A stretch of 64,000 bases of DNA, taken from Myrica gale. Its lineage: Eukaryota > Streptophyta > Magnoliopsida > Fagales > Myricaceae. The DNA lies in assembly GCA_963930655.1 (NCBI GenBank), contig OZ005609.1, positions 15,635,001-15,699,000 on the forward strand, in the 5' to 3' direction. The number at the start of each line of letters is the position of its first letter. Within the stretch, counting starts at the first letter, position 1. A model generated the notes under the pieces. That model saw nothing but the letters and a program-made list of their open reading frames with translations, did not search any database and was not told where the DNA came from. Positions 57,979-64,000 of this stretch are shown one piece after another. Both the position numbers and the translations under genes were made by a program.

Positions 57979-58968
57979 GTGCGGAGTTTTATTGCTTTAT
58001 ATTACAGGGGAGGGACCTTGAAGAGCCTAGTATGGAGGTCATTGTGCATAACATTCCGATCATATTCTCGCCCGACAAGCTGGCGAATTTCTTGGGGGTA
58101 CGAGAGAGATTTGGCAGCGTTCTCAAACCTGCCAATGAGCGAGAAGGGTCGGCCTACTAAGGCCGAGGTATTCCGGACCATGCTGAGCGATGATACAACG
58201 ATTTTGGACGGAGCCTATATGGTACAAGGGCAGCTGCTTCCTTTTTGGCGGATTATGCATATGATCCTATGCTCCATCAACCCAAAGAAGCACACCACAT
58301 AGTTGTCTTATAGTCGGGCCGAGTTCCTGTACCTGGTAGTTGTACGGGGTCTACCTGTTGATATAGCATCATACATCTATCAGTCCATTAGTGCAGAGGC
58401 CTTGAAGACTGATGCTACGATCTCATTGCCGCATGAGATTCTTCTGACCCAGTTCCTGCACGCCATGCTGGTACCCGAGGGTGGTGACGAGCCGAGGGCG
58501 CTTCCAGGTGGGGCGATCAACAAGACAACGCTCTCCAAATCGATGGCCCAGACACACCAAGCGCTGCAAGCTGCTCAGGTTGCTAGAGGAAGACGACAGG
58601 AGTAGCCTGCAGAGGCAATGGAGAGGGAGGATCCTGGGCAGAGCTCAACCCAGGGACTTGGGCCATAGCGACCGAGATGGATGGAAGATATGATGACGAA
58701 GCTGTCTCAGCGGATGCAATCGGTCTTGCAGCGCACCCATTGCATGTTCAGTGATATCAGTCGTCGTCTGACGGCTTTGGAGCAGAAGGTCGCCGACATG
58801 GACGTTGGGTGAAAGAAGAAGGTTGATGTGCTTAAGGAGGGTTTGAGGGGCGTGGCAACCGGTGCAGAGCTCTTTCCCCTGATTGAGCGGGTCGTTCTAA
58901 TAAAGGAGCACCTTCGTCACGTCCGTCACGTACTAAAACTCACGGAAGAGGATGGTGATGATTCGTAG
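57979..58968 (+). pseudogene. plant-transposon-domain protein, module 2, outer copy
   Basis: It resumes with EFYCFILQGRDLEEPSMEV and VHNIPIIFSPDKLANFLG. After frame changes come SYSRAEFLYLVVVRGLPVD, ASYIYQSISAEALKTDATIS and LPHEILLTQFLHAMLVPEG (58303-58605), then SDISRRLTALEQKVADMD and an acidic end. It is homologous along its length to 53392-54400 of the inner copy. Its amino end is at 50788, separated by the captured DNA and the inner element. Several stops and frame changes; not functional. Confidence 0.7.
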
Positions 58969-60300
58969 TCTACATTTATTTACTTTTATTATCACGTTTA
59001 TTTTTTTATTATGTTTTGAGGACATTTACTTTTATATTATGTTTTGTGGACATGTATGAATTTTATTTGATGTTTTTTTCATATTATTTTTTATGTCATT
59101 TCAATTATGTTATTTGTATTTATTAGAACTTAATACAATATGTTAATTAATATTACGTTTATAATTTCGGTACACTCATTCAAAAAAATATTGATATTAG
59201 AACTTAATCCATTTAAGATTATTTACATTATTAACTAACTTTGGTTATTTAATTTTGCTAATAAAGTTAATTAAGAAATGAAAAAAAAAATCAAAATCTT
59301 CCAAAAACGTTCAGACCTTAAGTTATCCATCCGGACTGTTTAATGTAAAATCGAACGGTGTTGTATTATATAAAACAAACCGTCCGAACACATTTTTATA
59401 TGGTCGGGACTCCTGAAATTCAAAATACTGTCCAAACTCGTGTTTACTAACGTGCGGAATTGATTGTTTATTGTCAAACACTATGGTATTGGTATTTCCT
59501 AAACAGTCTCGTGTGATGTAAGGTATTGTTCGGACGATATATTACTGTCCGAACGTTTATGTTAATGAGCATACGCTGTCGTTTGAGAATTATTAAAACG
59601 GTGTGTTGAACTGTAATAGGGCATTCGGACAGTTAAATCGTCCTGCGAACGTATATGAAAATTTTGGCGGCATGAATTCCCTCGAAAATTAATACACGTA
59701 TGCGTCCGAACTGCCTTTTATGTGTCCGAATGGTATTCAAGCGTATGAAAGTTACAGATGCGCAAACAGTGGAGGAAAAATGGGAAAAAAAAAAGTAAAT
59801 AGAGAGATTTGAGCATGAGGAGAAGCGGAGAGCTGATTTTGGGCGTTCAATCTCATTGAAGAGGGTGTGAAAAGATCATACCTTTTAGAATTTGAAGTTG
59901 GATTGCATTTGAGGTTACTGATTTTTAAATTGAATTGTTTTAGGATAAAAAACTTGTATTTTAATATACGAAAGCATGTGTTTTTCAAAATTTTAGGTTC
60001 TAAAATGATAGTAATGGAGTTTGGGGTTGGTTTTGATGTGTTTATATTGAAGTGATTGTGATTTGGATTGATTTTGACATGGTTGTTGGACTGAAAATTG
60101 AGTCTGTGCGTCGAAGAACTGTCTTGTTCGACAATCGCAGTCCAGACGGTATATTTACCGTCCGGACTCTATTTGTTGGTTCGGATGCTATGCAAAACGC
60201 GTCTGAACGTCTGTGTGTATGGTTCGGACCGTTATGTTACGTCCAAACGGTATTTGTTGTTATGTCATGCATTCATTTAGTAGCCTTAGACCCCCCGTTT

Positions 60301-60343
60301 AAGAATTACACGAAGTTCGGATAACGAACTGGATGTAATTCTT
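60301..60343. promoter_or_regulatory. 43-bp palindrome upstream of the TNPA-like gene, outer copy
   Basis: AAGAATTACACGAAGTTCG, GATAA, CGAACTGGATGTAATTCTT. It lies about 240 bases upstream of the first recognisable TNPA-like exon and is conserved in the inner copy (52151-52193). A regulator or transposition protein could bind it; this is inference. Confidence 0.6.
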
Positions 60344-60580
60344 GAATTGTCCACGTTATGGACAACGTAATGTGCGTAATTGTATCTGCTATTGTGACAG
60401 ATGTGTTTAGAAATTTCGATGCAAATCTCTTTTTGTCCTTCGGATACACATTCAGCATTGAGCTTACACATTTTCCTTAAATGGTGGGTGTTTAGGCTCA
60501 ATGTTGTAGGCGTGTATCTGGGGACCGAGGGGAAATGCTGTCGAAATTCCTAAAGCATCGATCACAATGGTCGAGTCAAG

Positions 60581-61449
60581 GAGAATAGAGCTAAGCTGAA
60601 GATTGTATACACATCGGGAGCGAAGTCCTTCCAACGCGCTAGAGCGTTGTTAGTAAGTAATAAATTTACATTTTCATTATTTATTAATTAAATAAATGAC
60701 ATAGGTATTTTAATATGCATGTTCTATATTTTTTTTGGTATATAGAAAAATCCAAAATCTGATGAAATTAGTCCTTCGTTGCTTTATAAAAAGACGCATA
60801 CTACTAAGGATGGCATGCGGACTTCAAAAGATGCACAAGAAAATTTTGTAAGTTGTAACGTTAGTTTTAATGATGCATTCGTATGCGTTTATGTTTCATA
60901 TGTACTATTTTTATCTTCTTTTTTATTTTTTTAGGAAAAAATGGAGGCGTTACAGTTGCAGCACGAGTCAGAGGGAAAATCATACATCGAAGTGGAGATC
61001 TTCACTGAGGTATTGGGGACGAAAGCGGGTTACGTACGAAGTTTAGGCCGTTCAGTACAGTCTGTTGGATCATCTTCATCAGCATCGTCTGTTGATTTGT
61101 CCTGGAGATTGGAGGAGGCCAGATTACAGATTGAGGAGATGAAGGCTAGACAGTTGGAATATGAAGCGCTTCTGGTTAAGTGGTCAGATATGGAGCAGAC
61201 AATACGAGAGCATCCGTTGATGTTGAAGGAGCAGCAACAGAAGAAAGAAGAAGAGCTGATGAAGATATGGCGGAACAGCAACGGAAAAAATACGAAGAGC
61301 ACCAGAAGATGGTGGAGGAGCAGCAAAGGAACCTAGTGGAACAACAAGACCGGAGGATGCAAATAATGGCGGAACAGATGTGTGAGCAGCTAAAGGAGCA
61401 GATGAGACAAATGCAAACTGGTTCGACACCCAAACAAAAATTTGGGTAG
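60581..61449 (+). pseudogene. TNPA-like protein (Ptta/En/Spm transposase family), module 3, outer copy
   Basis: Three exons: about 60581-60652 (ENRAKLKIVYTSGAKSFQRA), 60746-60847 (KNPKSDEISPSLLYKKTHTT, KDGMRTSKDAQENF) and 60935-61449 (EKMEALQLQHESEGKSYIEV, EIFTEVLGTKAGYVRSLGRS). Introns have GTAAGT donors and ATAG/TTAG acceptors. The end is a Gln/Glu/Lys-rich coiled coil (EEHQKMVEEQQRNLVEQQDR) closing with TPKQKFG. The middle exons match the plant Ptta/En/Spm family, the accessory DNA-binding protein of CACTA elements. One frame change near 61260 separates the coiled coil from the rest. The first exon has no clear upstream start, so the gene is truncated or broken at its beginning. Confidence 0.75.
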
Positions 61450-62089
61450 ATTTATGTATTTTTACTACTTTGTCAGTACTTATCGATTATGTATTTTATT
61501 TACTTTTAATAACATTGCATATTTGTAGATATTTTATTATATTATGAGCAGTAAATATCTTTATATTTATATTATTTCATAAATTTTAATTAAATTAATT
61601 CAAATATATAGAAAACCGTTCGAACGGTTTTTAAATGTCTTTCGCACGGAGCTTTTTCGTTGCTAGCGCGCGCATAACTATCCATCCGCACACTTTGCTT
61701 TAAATTCGCTAGTCTGAACGGTATCTATCGTGTCCACACGGTCTTTAAATAATAAACCGTGCGCACGATACATCAAAACGTTCAAACACGTTCAACGTAC
61801 AACGAGTCCGAACTCTATATGTAAAAGTTCACACGACTTTTTTCAGATGACAAAAAAAAATTCGTCACAATGAAACTACGGTGCGGACGTCTTCACAAAT
61901 GCGTCCGGACCGATTCATCGTTTCAGACGTTGATATACAACGGTGCGGACGTTTATTGCGTGACAAAATGTATTTTCGTCACATTGGATTAATCGTTCGC
62001 ATGAGTTGTGCGAACGTATAGAGAGAACGTTCGCACAACTCATGTGAATGGATGGACTGTACTAGACATGACGATTTTAAATTTCGTCA

Positions 62090-62300
62090 GTGTGGCACCA
62101 AACCGTTCGGACGGGTTTATAAACCGTCGGAACGGTTTTGAGTGACATAACGCCAAAATCGTCACCTAAAACTTTGGCTGACGGGCTTTATGTGACAAAC
62201 CGGGTGACAACCCGTTTTTGTCACCCAAAATCATAGCCGACGAATCTTTCACTTTGAGTGACAAATTTTTTTGTCACCCAAAGTCTGTTTTGTTGTAGTG
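62090..62300. repeat. right (B-type) terminal region of the outer CACTA element
   Basis: It reads GTGACAAACCGGGTGACAAC and ends TTTTTTTGTCACCCAAAGTC and TTTTGTTGTAGTG. It matches inverted 51339-51560. Confidence 0.87.
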
Positions 62301-62303
62301 AGA

Positions 62304-64000
62304 AAAGGATGAAGTTATATTCTATGAGCCGCTAACTAGGACTTATGTTACTTGTTTTAACAAAACAAAATAAACTACGACTTGCATCCGTCTGCTTCAA
62401 TTTTTGAGGCCCGATCTTGCTTAGAAAAAAATATGTTTGCTCTTAAAACTGAAATTCCAATCAATTTCTGTTCATGATGACGAAGTTGATGATGATGAAG
62501 ATGAGGCGGCTTAGATAATGAAGCCAAGGGAGTGTAGGCCAACAGTTTCTGGAAAAGATCAGCAAAACGCTTGTTTCAACGATTTGATAGGTATTATTAC
62601 TTCTACGAGTAGCGAAGAATTTCGTGAGCGTAGGTCTAGATTCAGTGACACCCCAAGCGATGGAGGCCCACAACAAAAGACATCTCCTTCTTGCTCTTTC
62701 TTTGTTCTCTATCGTCCAATTTAGAGGTCAATGATCAGGCTTAATGCGCAGGCTATATATTAAGCAACCCTGTCATGTCGGACAACTGAGACTCCTTATT
62801 TTAAACCTTAGAAGTTAGTTTTTTCCTGGAAATTAGAGAGAAAGCTTGCCGGAATTGGTTTTGATACTATTTCCAAATTAGCGGCGACCATAAACAGAAC
62901 TCCCCCATTAGCATTTGTTTTAATCCGACATCCTGAAATTGTCCATGCTAGAGGACAGACAATCGGTATATATTCTACCCACATTTGACAGGACAACAAA
63001 AACAAACTATTTCCGTTAATTCTTGGCTATATTCAACAACAAAGATAACCAATTTCCTTGGCCACTGCAGCCCCCATGCTACCCGAACTCCGTTCATTTT
63101 GTCCGATTTACTGTCCAAAGCATTGGTATGAGATTCTAATTAGAAGTATGCGTTTGTTAACCGTAGGTTTGTTATAAGATAAGCTAAGTTTAAGTGTATA
63201 TATATAGTTGTTTGAGGACTGGAAATGAAGGAGAAACATGGAAGCAAAGAATAACCAGGTGGCTCTCATGGAATGTGCCCAGAAAGTCTTTAGAAAACAC
63301 ATACTCGAAATTCCATAAAAATATTATAAAAAATCAAGTTCCATTCGCTAAAGCACCCCCCACTACGCTTTCCTCTTGCCTAATTTTCTTTTCAGAAGAA
63401 GGATTGAAACACAATTAACTACGCGGAGTCCACGGCGTGATCCTTTTGGACGTCTCTTCAGCAGACTGTGAAAGTTTTCCAAGTCAAAGTGGAAGCTTCT
63501 CGCACTATAATTTTCTATGAAGCCCTAGTAAATTAGTCTCTTAAGTAGGTCACAGAATCAATAGCGAAAACTCATTATGAAAGCGTTATTTTATTATAAT
63601 GCATATCATGTCTCTTTGACATTAATGGAGATCATTTGGAAAATTCTTTGTGCTAAGAATTTCAGGCATTGTAATTTATCCATAGTGGCAGCATTTCACA
63701 TCGCAGAAAACTCGGAACCAAAGAGATGCTATGGTAGCTCATGACACCCCCGCGAGGAGCTTCTTTGAGGCAGAAAGTGAAACTAACGAGCTAAAAAGTA
63801 GGAAAGAAAGACGTCAATTTGCAAGCAACAGCACGTAACTGTGTGAACAATGCAGTTTTCTGACCATGAAACGCAAGTTCCAGACAATATTCACATTCCA
63901 GGACCACAGAAGGAATAGCATAACCCCGAAAATTGATTAAATATAAACCAGGGAATGTTGACTCTGTTTGCTGCTCTCTCTGCACAAACAATGGACATGC
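62304..64000. other. intergenic, no recognisable gene
   Basis: Right flank of the outer CACTA element. Small open frames on both strands (for example 62518-62724 plus, starting MKPRECRPTVSGKDQQNACF) show no domain or splice support. I see no repeat or RNA gene here. Confidence 0.4.

Larger units (their letters stand above)
43263..62300 (+). mobile_element. outer CACTA (En/Spm-type) element, non-autonomous, with nested insertions
   Basis: The left end CACTACAAGAAATTATATTT (43263) and right end TTTTGTTGTAGTG (to 62300) are bounded by a perfect 3-bp target duplication AGA (43260-43262, 62301-62303). It spans 19,038 bases, but about 4,482 are a gag-only LTR element with its duplicated site and about 6,450 an inner copy of the same CACTA family, leaving roughly 8.1 kb of its own. 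Gene modules in order: coiled-coil protein, plant-transposon-domain protein, TNPA-like protein. Neither copy shows a TNPD transposase, so movement must be supplied in trans. The words GTCACC and GGTGAC mark the ends, and CGTCCGGACG-like motifs recur throughout. Confidence 0.88.

Overview
The window is nuclear DNA of a flowering plant, most likely a dicot and probably woody, though the species cannot be named from the sequence alone. The reasons are an R2R3-MYB gene with plant-type introns, a plant pectin methylesterase, and a dense load of plant transposable elements (hAT, CACTA, Ty3 chromovirus, Ty1 kin, SINE, MITEs, foldbacks). Only one host gene looks whole: the MYB on the minus strand at 33432-34674.

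Layout. (1) 245-18456: a pectin methylesterase gene on the minus strand, now a pseudogene. A 4.8-kb hAT transposon (266-5088, perfect 8-bp target duplication) sits in its last codons. An 11.2-kb Ty3 element (6404-17643, 5-bp target duplication) sits in its second intron. (2) About 18500-27780: remains of a Ty1/copia-type element. Its right end repeat was invaded by a CACTA-type element (22668-27091, target duplication GAT), and a 328-bp hAT-type MITE (20131-20458) lies in its interior. (3) 27780-33430: AT-rich intergenic DNA with a decayed GRF zinc-finger gene. (4) 33432-34674: the MYB gene and its promoter. (5) 34800-43260: intergenic DNA with a SINE, a possible solo end repeat, a nested foldback element, a pair of MITEs and an RNase H-like fragment. 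(6) 43263-62300: a large CACTA element with a second copy of its own family inside it in the opposite direction (51339-57785) and a gag-only LTR element (43560-48036) in its left arm. (7) 62304-64000: intergenic DNA with no recognisable gene.

The most unusual part is region 6. The two CACTA copies carry three gene modules: a coiled-coil protein, a protein with a plant-transposon domain plus a basic start and acidic tail, and a TNPA-like protein. No TNPD transposase is visible. A short motif of the type CGTCCGGACG / CGTTCGGACG recurs about every 50-80 bases over several kilobases, not only near the ends. The outer copy also holds two exon-like pieces of an unidentified gene, bracketed by an 11-bp direct repeat that suggests capture during repair. 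A conserved 43-bp palindrome precedes the TNPA-like module in both copies.

Order of events by nesting: the outer CACTA element arrived and acquired the foreign exons; the inner CACTA copy then landed in an intron of the captured piece, and the gag-only element landed in the left arm. In the pectinesterase locus the Ty3 element is young (its end repeats differ by roughly 1.5-2% by eye). The hAT element is old and much decayed.
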